A stretch of 64,000 nucleotides of DNA, taken from assembly GCA_902767565.1 (NCBI GenBank), contig CACXHY010000005.1, positions 86,208-150,207 on the forward strand, given 5' to 3'. The stretch's first letter is position 1; each line of letters begins with the position of its first letter. This document shows, piece by piece, positions 41,008 to 50,203 of the stretch. The notes below the pieces were generated by a model that did not search any database, was not told the DNA's origin, and was given only the letters and a program-made list of their open reading frames with translations. Source of the stretch: an uncultured Eubacteriales bacterium (lineage in GTDB: Bacteria; Bacillota; Clostridia; Christensenellales; Aristaeellaceae). A program made the position numbers and the translations under genes.

Positions 41008-41853
41008 TTATCCGTTCCGGCCTTCGCTGTGCGCCGGAGCCTCCGTCTTTTTCCCGCCCAGATAGTAGCTCCGCAGGATGCGGCTGTTCAGGTTCCCCGG
41101 CAGCAGGCGGTGCAGCGCGACCGCCAGCCGCTGGTCGGGGGAGGCGATGCGTTTGCGGAGCGGGAGATGCCTGCGCCCAAGCAGCTTCGCGATCTTCCGC
41201 CCCAGCTTGTCCGGGTCGGAGCCGCCCTGCTCGTCCCGATGGATGACGGCTGTCCCCTTCGCAAATTCGGCCGCGTAGGGCGACGCGTCGGTCATTCCCG
41301 CGCTCCGGTAGCGATAGGAGTCCGAGCCGGAGCGGTGATCGCCGGGCTCGATCAGGCACACCTCGATGCCGAAGGGCTTGCATTCCATGGACAAGCACTC
41401 GGCGTAGCCCTCCACCGCGTGCTTTGCGGCGGTGTAGGCGCTCTGGAAGGGGATGCCCAGCAGCCCGTTGATGGAGGAAAACATGATGATGCGGCCTTTG
41501 CCCTTCTCCCGCATGATGGGCAGCACCAGGCTGTTCATCCGGACCATGCCGAGAAAGTCGGTCTCCAGGATCCGGCGGTATTCGTCCACACGGGTCTCCT
41601 CGCAGCTGCCCAGCATCAGGATGCCCGCGCACTGCACCAGCGCGTCGGGCGGCCCGGCCAGCAGCATGGCCTGTTCCGCGAATGCTTCCGCGCCGGCGTC
41701 GTCCGTCACGTCCAGAGGCAGTCGGAACAGTCCCGGCTGCTGATCCCCGTGGAAGGATCTTGCGCCGGCCACCACGATGTGTCCTGCCTTCACCAGCTGC
41801 TGTGCCGTGTGCATCCCGAGCCCGCTGGAGCCTCCCGTCAGCCAGATGATCAT
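41008..41853 (-). CDS. Short-chain dehydrogenase/reductase
   Basis: 281 residues. The NAD(P)-binding motif is TGGSSGLGMHTA. The catalytic Ser lies in IIMFSSINGLLG, and the Tyr/Lys pair is YTAAKHAVEGYAE. The C-terminal extension after residue 190 (RYRSAGMTDASPYAAEFAKG) matches classical SDRs annotated as retinol- or ketosteroid-like. Substrate unknown. ATG overlaps the nucleosidase stop (ATGA), so it is coupled. Last gene of the three-gene operon. Confidence 0.92.
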   Translation of the reverse strand: MIIWLTGGSSGLGMHTAQQLVKAGHIVVAGARSFHGDQQPGLFRLPLDVTDDAGAEAFAEQAMLLAGPPDALVQCAGILMLGSCEETRVDEYRRILETDFLGMVRMNSLVLPIMREKGKGRIIMFSSINGLLGIPFQSAYTAAKHAVEGYAECLSMECKPFGIEVCLIEPGDHRSGSDSYRYRSAGMTDASPYAAEFAKGTAVIHRDEQGGSDPDKLGRKIAKLLGRRHLPLRKRIASPDQRLAVALHRLLPGNLNSRILRSYYLGGKKTEAPAHSEGRNG

Positions 41854-42548
41854 TGTGCGGCCTCCTCTGTCAGAAGCGATCCCACGACCCGCTGCGAGTG
41901 AGCCGCGGCGAGCGTCACAAAGGCGGGATAGTCCATATCGCTCCCGCCGTCGGCGTTGTCCGAGATGGAGCGCAGGATGGCGCAGGGCGTACCGTTCATC
42001 AGGCAGGCGTGCGCCACCGCCGCGCCCTCCATCTCCACGGCCTTCGCACGGAAGAGATCGTGGATCCGCGTGCGCTGCTCCGCGCTGTGGATGAACTGGT
42101 CGCCGGTGGCCACGATCCCCCGGTGCACGCGCATGCCCTCCACCTTTCCGGCGGCGCGCAGGAGACGGGCGGCCAGATCCGCGTCGCAGGGGAACTCCGT
42201 CAAGCCCACCATGCTGACATAGCCGGGCGGATCACCGAGAGGCGAGGTGTCCATGTCGTGCTGCACGGCCGCGTCGGCGATCACCATATCCCCGATGCCG
42301 ACACCGCTTTCGCCCGATCCCGCGACCCCGAGATTCAGCACCCATTCCGGCTGAAATCTCAGGATCATCGCCTGGGCGCACAGGGCCGCGTTGACCTTGC
42401 CCGGCCCGCAGACCGCCAGCACGGCCTCATGCCCGAACAGCCGCCCGCTGACGAAGCGGTGCATCCCGATGCGGGTCTCCTCGCGTTCCTCCAGCCTGCC
42501 CTCCAGGGCTTCGATCTCCACGCTCATGGCGCCGATGAGTCCGATCAT
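41850..42548 (-). CDS. mtnN: 5'-methylthioadenosine/S-adenosylhomocysteine nucleosidase
   Basis: 232 residues. GLIGAMSVEIEAL gives the catalytic-region Glu, VLNLGVAGSG the phosphate-side loop, VEMEGAAVAHAC the ribose-binding Glu and ISDNADGGS the catalytic Asp. Cleaves MTA and SAH to adenine plus thioribose or ribosyl-homocysteine, recycling SAM by-products. Twelve bases after the SGNH hydrolase gene. Confidence 0.93.
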   Translation of the reverse strand: MIGLIGAMSVEIEALEGRLEEREETRIGMHRFVSGRLFGHEAVLAVCGPGKVNAALCAQAMILRFQPEWVLNLGVAGSGESGVGIGDMVIADAAVQHDMDTSPLGDPPGYVSMVGLTEFPCDADLAARLLRAAGKVEGMRVHRGIVATGDQFIHSAEQRTRIHDLFRAKAVEMEGAAVAHACLMNGTPCAILRSISDNADGGSDMDYPAFVTLAAAHSQRVVGSLLTEEAAQ

Positions 42549-42560
42549 GCGCGTCCCTCC

Positions 42561-43250
42561 TCACAGCAGGTGCTTCAGCCGGTCGTAGACCGTCCGGTAA
42601 GCGTCGGGGTCGAAGTGGATGCCGTCCGCCGTGTGCTCATACAGCAGATCTCCCGCGGCATCCTTCAGCCCGTCGTTGACATCGATATAATGGAACCCGA
42701 ACTCTGCGGCCAGCGCCTCGACCATCCGGTTGGCCCGGGCTACGGCCTCGTTTGTGCGGGTCATCTGTCCCCACCCGGCTTCGGCGGCGCGGCGGAGGTT
42801 CACCGGATAGTAGGCCATCAGCCAGACCTCGGTATCCGGCAGCCTGTCCCGGATGATCTCACAGATCCTGCGCTCGTTGCGGGAGAGATGCTCAAACCAG
42901 TCCTCACCGTCCGGCATCTCGCGGATATCGTTGGTGCCGATGTTGAGGAACAGCTTCGACGGCTCCGGATCCAGCAGCATCACGTCGATGCCCGCGAGAA
43001 ACTCGTCCGTCGTGTATCCGCCGATCCCTCGGTTGTAGACGACCGGCAGGCCGTCGTTCGCGCAGAACTCGGCGATCGGGAACATCTCCATCAGGGAGGA
43101 ACCGGTGAACAGCGTCTGCCCCTTCCGGATATACCGGTTCAGCTGCCGGAACTGCTCCAGCTTGCGGTCCTTCTCCCGCCGGTGCTGTTCGGACATCAGC
43201 TCCCGCAACCGTTTTCCGACCTCGTCCGTGATTTGGCGAAGCTCTGCCAT
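42561..43250 (-). CDS. SGNH/GDSL hydrolase
   Basis: 229 residues. Block I GSSLME (Ser nucleophile), block II GIGGYTTDE, block III NIGTNDI and block V DGIHFDPDAY (Asp and His) are all present. A charged N-terminal helix (KRLRELMSEQHRREKDRKLE) precedes the fold. No signal peptide, so an intracellular esterase or deacetylase. It could act on acetylated oligosaccharides, but there is no direct evidence. Starts after GGAGGGATCGCC. Confidence 0.9.
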   Translation of the reverse strand: MAELRQITDEVGKRLRELMSEQHRREKDRKLEQFRQLNRYIRKGQTLFTGSSLMEMFPIAEFCANDGLPVVYNRGIGGYTTDEFLAGIDVMLLDPEPSKLFLNIGTNDIREMPDGEDWFEHLSRNERRICEIIRDRLPDTEVWLMAYYPVNLRRAAEAGWGQMTRTNEAVARANRMVEALAAEFGFHYIDVNDGLKDAAGDLLYEHTADGIHFDPDAYRTVYDRLKHLL

Positions 43251-43281
43251 GGCGATCCCTCCCTGCGGTCTGTTCTCTCAG

Positions 43282-43310
43282 ATTATAGCCGCAGACCGCG
43301 GGAAAATCAA
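43282..43310 (-). promoter_or_regulatory. Promoter for the SGNH, mtnN, SDR operon
   Basis: Minus strand TTGATT (43305-43310), 17-nt spacer, TATAAT (43282-43287), 31 nt before the ATG. Confidence 0.8.
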
Positions 43311-43400
43311 TCCGATTATTGAGCCGGCGATGCGCGCGCGACGGGAAAAAACGGATCGGGACCGGCGGTGAAAACATGCGTGAACGGCATTCCCTTTCTC

Positions 43401-43429
43401 TTGACGCAACACGCGATTTTTGCTATCCT
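43401..43429 (+). promoter_or_regulatory. Promoter for the GH2 gene cluster
   Basis: TTGACG (43401-43406), 17-nt spacer, TATCCT (43424-43429) with extended -10 TGC. The leader to the ATG at 43521 is about 85 nt and contains GCGCAGGTGCCATCCTGCATC with no clear structure. Confidence 0.65.
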
Positions 43430-43520
43430 TTTGCGAGGATGGCGCAGGTGCCATCCTGCATCATGTCAGCCCTTCCGCGCCCGCCGCGGGACGGGCCGAC
43501 CGTCAAGGAGAAAAACGGCG

Positions 43521-46500
43521 ATGCGCGAGCGGTTCGTGACCCGATGGCAATTCCGCAAGGCGGCTCCCGATACCCCGTACGAGGCGATCCGCGGCGACGG
43601 GTGGCAGGCGGTTTCCCTGCCGCACGACTGGCTGATCTCACAGGAGAACGACCTGTACGAAACGGGCGACGGCTGGTACCGCCGCACGCTGACCGTGCCC
43701 GGGGGCGAGACCGCCGACACCTGGCGGCTTCGCTTTGACGGCGTCTATATGGACTGCGACGTCGCGGTCAACGGCGAGACCGTCTGCACGCATCGCTACG
43801 GCTATACGGCTTTCGAAGCCGACCTGACCGGCAAGGTGAAGGCCGGGGACAACGAGATCACGGTCCTCATCCGCCACCGCAGCCCCAACTCCCGCTGGTA
43901 CTCCGGCGCGGGCATTTTCCGCGAGGTCACCCTGCTGCACTTCGCCGGGGCGCACCTGGTGAGCGACGGCGTATATGCCGTGGCGCGGCGCGCCGAAGGA
44001 GCGATGTGGCGTCTGGACGTGACGGCGGAGGTTTCCGGGCCCGACGGCACGCCCGTTTCCTTCGAACTGGACGACCTCGGCGGCGCTCCCGTCGCGAAGA
44101 TGAGCGCGATCGCCGCGGACGGGACGGCGGCCGCGTCCGCCGATGTGCTCTCGCCCCGGCGCTGGTCGCCCGAAGAGCCGAACCTGTACCGGCTGACCGT
44201 GAGGGCGGGGGAGGACTCGCTCACCTGCAGTATCGGCTTCCGCGAGACCCTCTTCGACCCGGAGCGCGGCTTTGTGCTGAACGGCGAGCCCGTGAAGCTC
44301 AAGGGCGTCTGCCTGCACCACGACCTCGGCCTGTTCGGGTCGGCCTTCCACCCGAAGGCGGCCCGGCGGCAGCTGCGGCTGATGAAGGACATGGGCGCCA
44401 ACGCCGTCCGCACCACCCACAATCCCCCGGCTTCCGCCTTCCTGGATCTCTGCGACGAGATGGGCCTGCTGGTGATCGACGAGGCCTTCGACATGTGGCG
44501 GCTGCCCAAGACCACCTATGACTATGCCCGCTTCTTCGACGCGTGCGTGGAGGAGGATGTGGCAAGCTGGGTGCGCCGGGACCGGAACCACCCCTGCGTG
44601 ATCATGTGGTCGGTGGGCAATGAGATCTATGACACCTTCGGCGATCCGAAGGCCCCCGATATCACCCGCATGCTGAAGGAGAACGCCGAAAAGCACGATC
44701 CCCGGCACAACGCCTCCGCCACCATCGGCTCCAACTACATGCCCTGGGAAGGGGCGCAGAAGTGCGCGGACGTGCTGAAGCTGGCGGGCTACAACTACGG
44801 GGAGAAGCTCTACGCGCGGCATCACGCGGAGCACCCGGACTGGGTAATCTACGGCAGCGAGACCGCTTCGCTGGTCTTCTCCCGGGGCGTGTATCATTTC
44901 CCCATCACCGCCTCCATCCTCGCGGATGAGGACCTGCAGTGCTCCGCGCTGGGCAACAGCAACACCTCCTGGGGCGCGACGGATCTGGGCGCGATGATCG
45001 CCGACGACCTGAATACCCCCTGGTCCATGGGCCAGTTCATCTGGAGCGGCATCGACTACATCGGCGAGCCCACCCCCTACCACACCCGGAACAGCTATTT
45101 CGGGCAGGCGGATACGGCATGTTTCCCGAAGGACGCCTACTATCGCTTTCAGGCGGCCTGGGTGGACCGGCCCATGGCCCACATCGGCGTCTGCTGGGAC
45201 TGGAACGAGGGCCAGCTGATCGACGTGCCCGTGATGACGAGCCTCCCGACGGCGGAGCTCTTCCTCAACGGCGTGTCCCTGGGCGCGAAGCATGTGGACG
45301 TCCGGAACGCGGCCGACTCCGTCGCCGTGTGGCGGGTGCCCTTCGCCCCCGGCGTGCTCCAGGCCCGCTGCTATGACGCGGAAGGCCATATGAAAGCCCA
45401 GGACATGAAGATGACCCCCGGCGAGCCCGCCCGCCTCACCCTTTCCTGCGGGGAGGATACGCTCCTTGCGGACGGTGAGGACGTGGCCTTCATCACCGTG
45501 GGCTGCGCCGACGTCCAGGGACTCCCGGTGGAAAACGCCAACAGCCGTGTCCGGATCGAAGTCTCCGGCCCCGCGCACCTCATCGGCGTGGACAACGGCG
45601 ATTCCACGGACCCCGACGGATACAGGCAGGACACCCGCAGGCTTTTCTCCGGCAAGCTGCTGGCGGTGGCCGGCATGGCCACGGAACCCGGAGAAGTGAC
45701 CGTGACCGCCTTCTGCGAGGGATTGGCTCCGGCCAGGCTGACGCTGTCCGCCCTGCCCGCGGAGCGCGTGACGGATACCGTTCCGCCGGTGATCCGCCGG
45801 GCGACCGAAGAAAAACCGACCGAAGTCCGCTGCATCCGCCTGCAGGCCCAGGGCTCCACGGCGCTTTCGCCCGAGCATCCTGCGGTGGAGATCCGGACAG
45901 AAATCCTGCCCGCCGCCGCGTCGGAGCAGCCGATCCGCTATCGCATGGTCAACGCCCAGGGCATCGAGTCCCCGGCGGCGCTCATCGAAGAGATCCCCGG
46001 CGGCGTCCGGGTGACCGGCGCGGGCGACGGCCACGTCTATCTCCGCGCCACCGCGGCCAACGGAGAAAGCCACGCCAGGGTGATCTCCCAGCTGGATATG
46101 GATCTGACCGGTTTCGGCAAGGCCAGTCTCGATCCCTACGGCTTTGTGACCGCCGGTCTCTACGACCTGCACGAGGGCGATATCGGCGCCGGCAACGAGC
46201 AGGGCATCGCCTTCGCCCGCGACGGCGAGAGCATGGTGGGCTTCTCCAACGTGGACTTCGGCCCCGTGGGCTCGGACGAGATCACCATCCCCGTCTTTGC
46301 CCTGAACGACGACGCCTATGACATCCGGCTGTGGCAGGGCGACCCCCGGAAGGGCGGGGAGAAGCTGGCCGTGCTGACCTACAAAATGCCCTACATCTGG
46401 AACGTGTACCAGGAACAGACCTTCCGGCTGCCGCGCCGCCTGACGGGCCTGCAGACTCTCTGCTTCTCCCTGGACAGGAAGGTCCACCTGAAGGGCTTCC

Positions 46501-46886
46501 GTTTCACCAGGCAGAGCCGGGCGTGGCTGACGAACCGGGCGGCCGGTGCGGATGAGATCTACGGCGACGACTTCGTCCGCGGCGAGGAGGCCGTCACCGG
46601 CATCGGCAACAACGTGTCCCTGCTCTTCGGGAACATGGACTTCGGCGAGGGCGGGCCCGTGCGCCTGACGCTCCGCGGCTCCACGCAGAATCCGGTCTGT
46701 TCCGTCAATGTGCGGATCACGGACGCGGCGGGCGCGCAGACGACCCAGATGTGCAGCTTCACCCGGGAGGGCGGCGCGGAGCAGACCTTTGCGCTGACGG
46801 CCCCCGAGGGCGTGTGCACCGTGGCGTTCATCTTCCTGCCCGGCGCGCGGTTCGACTTTGAGACCTTCCGCTTTGAGAGGCTTTGA
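43521..46886 (+). CDS. GH2 family glycoside hydrolase (beta-galactosidase type) with C-terminal extension
   Basis: 1121 residues from ATG 43521 (AAGGAG upstream). Sugar-binding jelly roll (1-160; SLPHDWLISQEND), Ig-like domain, then the TIM barrel: VKLKGVCLHHDLG, AVRTTHNPP, WSVGNEIYD with acid/base E368 and VIYGSETAS with nucleophile E447. Further Ig-like domains follow. From about 860 two similar beta-sandwich segments occur (GKASLDPYGFVTAG... and GADEIYGDDFV...), resembling CBM6-like modules that normally bind sugars. No signal peptide, so cytoplasmic. True substrate could be beta-galactoside, glucuronide or other. Followed by MBL and GH67 genes. Confidence 0.9.
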   Translation: MRERFVTRWQFRKAAPDTPYEAIRGDGWQAVSLPHDWLISQENDLYETGDGWYRRTLTVPGGETADTWRLRFDGVYMDCDVAVNGETVCTHRYGYTAFEADLTGKVKAGDNEITVLIRHRSPNSRWYSGAGIFREVTLLHFAGAHLVSDGVYAVARRAEGAMWRLDVTAEVSGPDGTPVSFELDDLGGAPVAKMSAIAADGTAAASADVLSPRRWSPEEPNLYRLTVRAGEDSLTCSIGFRETLFDPERGFVLNGEPVKLKGVCLHHDLGLFGSAFHPKAARRQLRLMKDMGANAVRTTHNPPASAFLDLCDEMGLLVIDEAFDMWRLPKTTYDYARFFDACVEEDVASWVRRDRNHPCVIMWSVGNEIYDTFGDPKAPDITRMLKENAEKHDPRHNASATIGSNYMPWEGAQKCADVLKLAGYNYGEKLYARHHAEHPDWVIYGSETASLVFSRGVYHFPITASILADEDLQCSALGNSNTSWGATDLGAMIADDLNTPWSMGQFIWSGIDYIGEPTPYHTRNSYFGQADTACFPKDAYYRFQAAWVDRPMAHIGVCWDWNEGQLIDVPVMTSLPTAELFLNGVSLGAKHVDVRNAADSVAVWRVPFAPGVLQARCYDAEGHMKAQDMKMTPGEPARLTLSCGEDTLLADGEDVAFITVGCADVQGLPVENANSRVRIEVSGPAHLIGVDNGDSTDPDGYRQDTRRLFSGKLLAVAGMATEPGEVTVTAFCEGLAPARLTLSALPAERVTDTVPPVIRRATEEKPTEVRCIRLQAQGSTALSPEHPAVEIRTEILPAAASEQPIRYRMVNAQGIESPAALIEEIPGGVRVTGAGDGHVYLRATAANGESHARVISQLDMDLTGFGKASLDPYGFVTAGLYDLHEGDIGAGNEQGIAFARDGESMVGFSNVDFGPVGSDEITIPVFALNDDAYDIRLWQGDPRKGGEKLAVLTYKMPYIWNVYQEQTFRLPRRLTGLQTLCFSLDRKVHLKGFRFTRQSRAWLTNRAAGADEIYGDDFVRGEEAVTGIGNNVSLLFGNMDFGEGGPVRLTLRGSTQNPVCSVNVRITDAAGAQTTQMCSFTREGGAEQTFALTAPEGVCTVAFIFLPGARFDFETFRFERL

Positions 46887-46887
46887 T

Positions 46888-47664
46888 ATGGCGCTTCCGA
46901 TGAATGAGGTCCTCCCGGGCGTATATCATCTCACGGACGAGATGGGCGTGTGCATGACGCTGCTGGCGGGAGAACAGCAGGCGCTGCTGGTGGACACGGG
47001 CTACGGCTTCGGCGATCCGCTGAAACGTATCCGCGCCGTCACGGACAAACCGCTGCACGTGCTGCTGACCCACGGCCACCACGACCATGCCCTGGGCGCC
47101 ATGCATTTCGACAGGGTTTGGCTCTTTGATGAAGACAGGCCGGTCTATGACACCTATACCCGCGATCCCTGGCGCAGCCGCGCGGCGGATCAGGCGAAGG
47201 ACAAGGGCATCCCCTTTGACCGCGACGCCTGGCTGTCAGCCCCCATGCCGGAGCCGGAACAACCGCCGGGATGCCTGGATCTGGGCGGCATGACGGCGCG
47301 GATCATCCTCTGCCCGGGGCACACTCCCGGCTCGGCGGTGGTCTGGGTGCCGGAGCGGGAGCTGCTGCTGACCGGCGATGACTGGAACCCCGTCACCTGG
47401 CTGTTTTTCCGCGAGGCGCTGCCGGTGCGCGAATACCGTCAGAACGTGCGCCGCCTGGCGGGCCTGCCCTTCCGGCACGTACTGTGCAGCCACCGGGAGG
47501 GCCTCTGGCCCCGCGAGACCTTCACCGCGTTCCTGGACGGGCTCACCGATGCCTGCCTCGCCGCCGCGGAGCCGTCAGGCGAAGGCGCGGAGCAGGGCAT
47601 CGCCACGGCGACGGCGCACCCGGCCCATGAGCAGGCCCTGGTGTTCGACCGCGCCAAACTGTGA
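46888..47664 (+). CDS. Metallo-beta-lactamase fold hydrolase
   Basis: 258 residues, start ATG 46888 one base after the GH2 stop. Metal motif LLTHGHHDHALGAM (H-x-H-x-D-H), later ILCPGHTPGSAVVWVPE and LLTGDDWNP supply His and the bridging Asp, and HVLCSHREGLWP the last His. Its position between two glycoside hydrolase genes suggests a part in carbohydrate use, perhaps as a lactonase-like enzyme. This is context only. Confidence 0.9.
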   Translation: MALPMNEVLPGVYHLTDEMGVCMTLLAGEQQALLVDTGYGFGDPLKRIRAVTDKPLHVLLTHGHHDHALGAMHFDRVWLFDEDRPVYDTYTRDPWRSRAADQAKDKGIPFDRDAWLSAPMPEPEQPPGCLDLGGMTARIILCPGHTPGSAVVWVPERELLLTGDDWNPVTWLFFREALPVREYRQNVRRLAGLPFRHVLCSHREGLWPRETFTAFLDGLTDACLAAAEPSGEGAEQGIATATAHPAHEQALVFDRAKL

Positions 47665-47686
47665 CTTTGAAAAGAGGCTGGCTGTC

Positions 47687-49525
47687 ATGAGCGAAACGCA
47701 GAGACTGTCCTGGCTGCCCTTCCTGAAACAGCCCGTGCCCGCCGGATTGCGCGAGCCGGTGCAGGTGGCGGCTTTTGAACTTGCCCAGGGAGCGTCCTGT
47801 CCCGCCCGCGCCGAGATCGGCCCCGGGATGGAGGACGAGGCCTGGGAACTGCTGCCGGAGGGGGAGGGCTGGATCGTCCGCGGCGGAAGGCGGGGCGTGC
47901 TCTACGGCGCCTATGCCCTGCTGGAGGCCCTGCACACCGGGCGCAAGCCCTGGTCCGGCCTTCAGAAGCCCTTTTACGCGGACCGCATGCTCAACTGCTG
48001 GGACAACATGGACGGCAGCGTGGAGCGGGGCTACGCGGGGCGCTCCCTCTGGTTCGAGAACGGCGGCTTCGCGTACGATCCGAAGCGCATCCGGCAGATG
48101 GGGAGGCTCTTCGCCTCCTGCGGACTGAACGTGCTGTGCCTGAACAACGTGAACGTCCACTGGCCGGCCCAGCGGCTGATCGCCGACATGCTGCCGAAAC
48201 TCGCGGAGTTCGCCGCCATCCTGCGCCCCTTCGGCGTCCGGCTGATGACCTCGGTGGACTTCTCGCAGCCCATGCGCGACGGCGTGCCCACGGCGGACCC
48301 GCTCGACAGCAGGGTGCAGGACTGGTGGAACGTCTGCGCGGACCGCGTCTGGGCCGCCATCCCCGATTTCTTCGGCTTTCTTGTCAAGGCGGACAGCGAG
48401 CACCGGCCCGGCCCCTTCACCTACGGCCGCACGCACGCCGAAGGCGCGAACATGCTGGCCCGGGCGGTGGCACCCCACGGCGGGAAGCTGGTCTGGCGCG
48501 CCTTCGTGTACAACTGTCAGCAGGACTGGCGCGACACGAAGACCGACCGCCCCTGCGCCGCCTATGAGACCTATGCGCCGCTGGACGGGCAGTTCGACGG
48601 GAATGTGATCCTCCAGGTGAAGAACGGCCCCTTCGACTTCCAGGTGCGGGAGCCCGTGTCGCCCACATTCTTTGCCATGCCCCGCACCGATCTGGCCCTG
48701 GAGCTGCAGCTGGCCCAGGAATACACCGGCCAGCAGATCGATATCTACGCCATGCCGCCCATGTGGGACGAGCTCCTGCAGGACCTGCCCCCGCAGACGG
48801 TGAAGGCCGTGGCGGCGGTGAGCAATCTGGGGCGGGACGCCAACTTCTTCGGCCATCCCTTCGCCGCGCTGAACCTCTTTGCCTTCGGCGAGTACGCGTG
48901 GTACCCCTGTGTCCGGCGGGAGCAGATCGTCCGCGACTGGGTCCGCCTGACCTACCCTGACCTGCCGGACGGGGATCGCGCCGCACTCGCCGCCCTGCTG
49001 CTGGACAGCCGGCATGTGTACGAGCTCTACACCGCGCCGCTGGGCCTGTGCTGGATGGTCAGTCCCAACAACCACTACGGCCCGAGCCCCGACGGCTACG
49101 AGTATCAGGCCTGGGGGACCTATCACCGCGCCGACCGCAGCGCCATCGGCATCGACCGCACGGGCGGCGGCACGGGCTATGCCGCGCAGTATCCGGACGC
49201 CCTGCGCGCGCGGTACGAGTCGCTCGACACCTGCCCGGACGAGCTGCTTCTCTTCTTCCACCGCCTGCCCTACGACTACGTGATGCGGGACGGCCGAACC
49301 CTGGTCCAGCGGGTCTATGACGACCACTTCGAGGGCCTGGCCCGGACGGAAGCCATGGCGGAGACGCTGGAAGCCCTGCCGCTTCCTTCCCCCGACCGGG
49401 AGGAGGTCCTTGAGCGCATAGGCCGCCAGCGGACGGACGCCCGGGAGTGGTGCGACATCATCAACAGCTTTTTCCGGCGCTTCAGCGGGGCAGAGGACGC
49501 CCACGGGCGCAGGATCTACCCCTGA
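47687..49525 (+). CDS. GH67-type alpha-glucuronidase
   Basis: 612 residues from ATG 47687 after AAAGAGG. Strong GH67 blocks: DRMLNCWDNMDGSVERGYAG, FFGFLVKADSEHRPGPFTYG with general acid E238, PLDGQFDGNVILQVKNGP with D304 and DFQVREPVSPTFF with E322. These are the expected catalytic trio. It is shorter than typical enzymes (about 670-700), mainly at the N-terminal beta domain. Removes methylglucuronic acid from xylo-oligosaccharides. No signal peptide, so it works on imported oligomers. Confidence 0.9.
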   Translation: MSETQRLSWLPFLKQPVPAGLREPVQVAAFELAQGASCPARAEIGPGMEDEAWELLPEGEGWIVRGGRRGVLYGAYALLEALHTGRKPWSGLQKPFYADRMLNCWDNMDGSVERGYAGRSLWFENGGFAYDPKRIRQMGRLFASCGLNVLCLNNVNVHWPAQRLIADMLPKLAEFAAILRPFGVRLMTSVDFSQPMRDGVPTADPLDSRVQDWWNVCADRVWAAIPDFFGFLVKADSEHRPGPFTYGRTHAEGANMLARAVAPHGGKLVWRAFVYNCQQDWRDTKTDRPCAAYETYAPLDGQFDGNVILQVKNGPFDFQVREPVSPTFFAMPRTDLALELQLAQEYTGQQIDIYAMPPMWDELLQDLPPQTVKAVAAVSNLGRDANFFGHPFAALNLFAFGEYAWYPCVRREQIVRDWVRLTYPDLPDGDRAALAALLLDSRHVYELYTAPLGLCWMVSPNNHYGPSPDGYEYQAWGTYHRADRSAIGIDRTGGGTGYAAQYPDALRARYESLDTCPDELLLFFHRLPYDYVMRDGRTLVQRVYDDHFEGLARTEAMAETLEALPLPSPDREEVLERIGRQRTDAREWCDIINSFFRRFSGAEDAHGRRIYP

Positions 49526-49539
49526 GAGGAGATGGAGGC

Positions 49540-50136
49540 ATGGCGGCCCATGTGATCAGGGAACTGCCGCCGGACTGCGTCGAGATCGACCGTATCGATC
49601 TCCAGCATGACCGCCGGACGGCCATGGTGGTGAATGCCGCGGCCCTCGTCGTGATGATCGCCATGGGCTTCGGCATGAACTTCGTGATCCCCGTGGCCGA
49701 GATGTTCGACGTGGAGAACGGCTGGATCCCGGTGGTCGTGCGGCTGCTGGTCATGACCGCCGGCTATCTTGCCTACATCGTCCTCCACGAGCTGACCCAC
49801 GCGGCGGTGATGCGGCTGTTCGGGGCCGGGAAGATGTGCTTCGGCTTCAGCGGGCTCTATGCCTATGCCGGCAGCAAGGAGGACTGGTTCGACAAGCTGT
49901 CCTACATCCTGGTGGCGCTGGCGCCGCTGATCATCTGGACGCTGGTCTTCGGGCTGCTGCAGATCCTGCTGCCCCGCCCCTGGGCCTGGGTGGTGTGGTT
50001 CTGGCAGATCGGCAACGTCTCCGGCGCCGCGGGTGATGTCTATGTGGTGATTCGCCTGTCGAAGCATCGCGGCGAGGTGTGGATCCGCGATACGGGATAT
50101 GAGATGAGTGTCTGGAGGAACGGGCGCGGCGCCTGA
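49540..50136 (+). CDS. DUF3267-type membrane metalloprotease-like protein
   Basis: 198 residues, start after GAGAGGAGATGGAGGC. Four hydrophobic helices (about 32-54, 66-88, 120-145, 150-170). The second ends in the zinc-type motif IVLHELTHAAVM (HExxH), typical of DUF3267 proteins related to site-2 proteases. The substrate is unknown. It starts 14 nt after the GH67 stop, so may be co-transcribed, though a functional link is not evident. Confidence 0.8.
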   Translation: MAAHVIRELPPDCVEIDRIDLQHDRRTAMVVNAAALVVMIAMGFGMNFVIPVAEMFDVENGWIPVVVRLLVMTAGYLAYIVLHELTHAAVMRLFGAGKMCFGFSGLYAYAGSKEDWFDKLSYILVALAPLIIWTLVFGLLQILLPRPWAWVVWFWQIGNVSGAAGDVYVVIRLSKHRGEVWIRDTGYEMSVWRNGRGA

Positions 50137-50203
50137 TGTGCCGCCCCGATCGGATCGGGAATGCGGGCGGCGTGATCGCGCCGCCCCGGAAATGGGGGAG
50201 ACC

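Noticed and set aside
43638..46487. 949-codon open frame opposite the GH2 gene
   Set aside because: Antisense to a well-supported gene. Composition is typical of a shadow frame.
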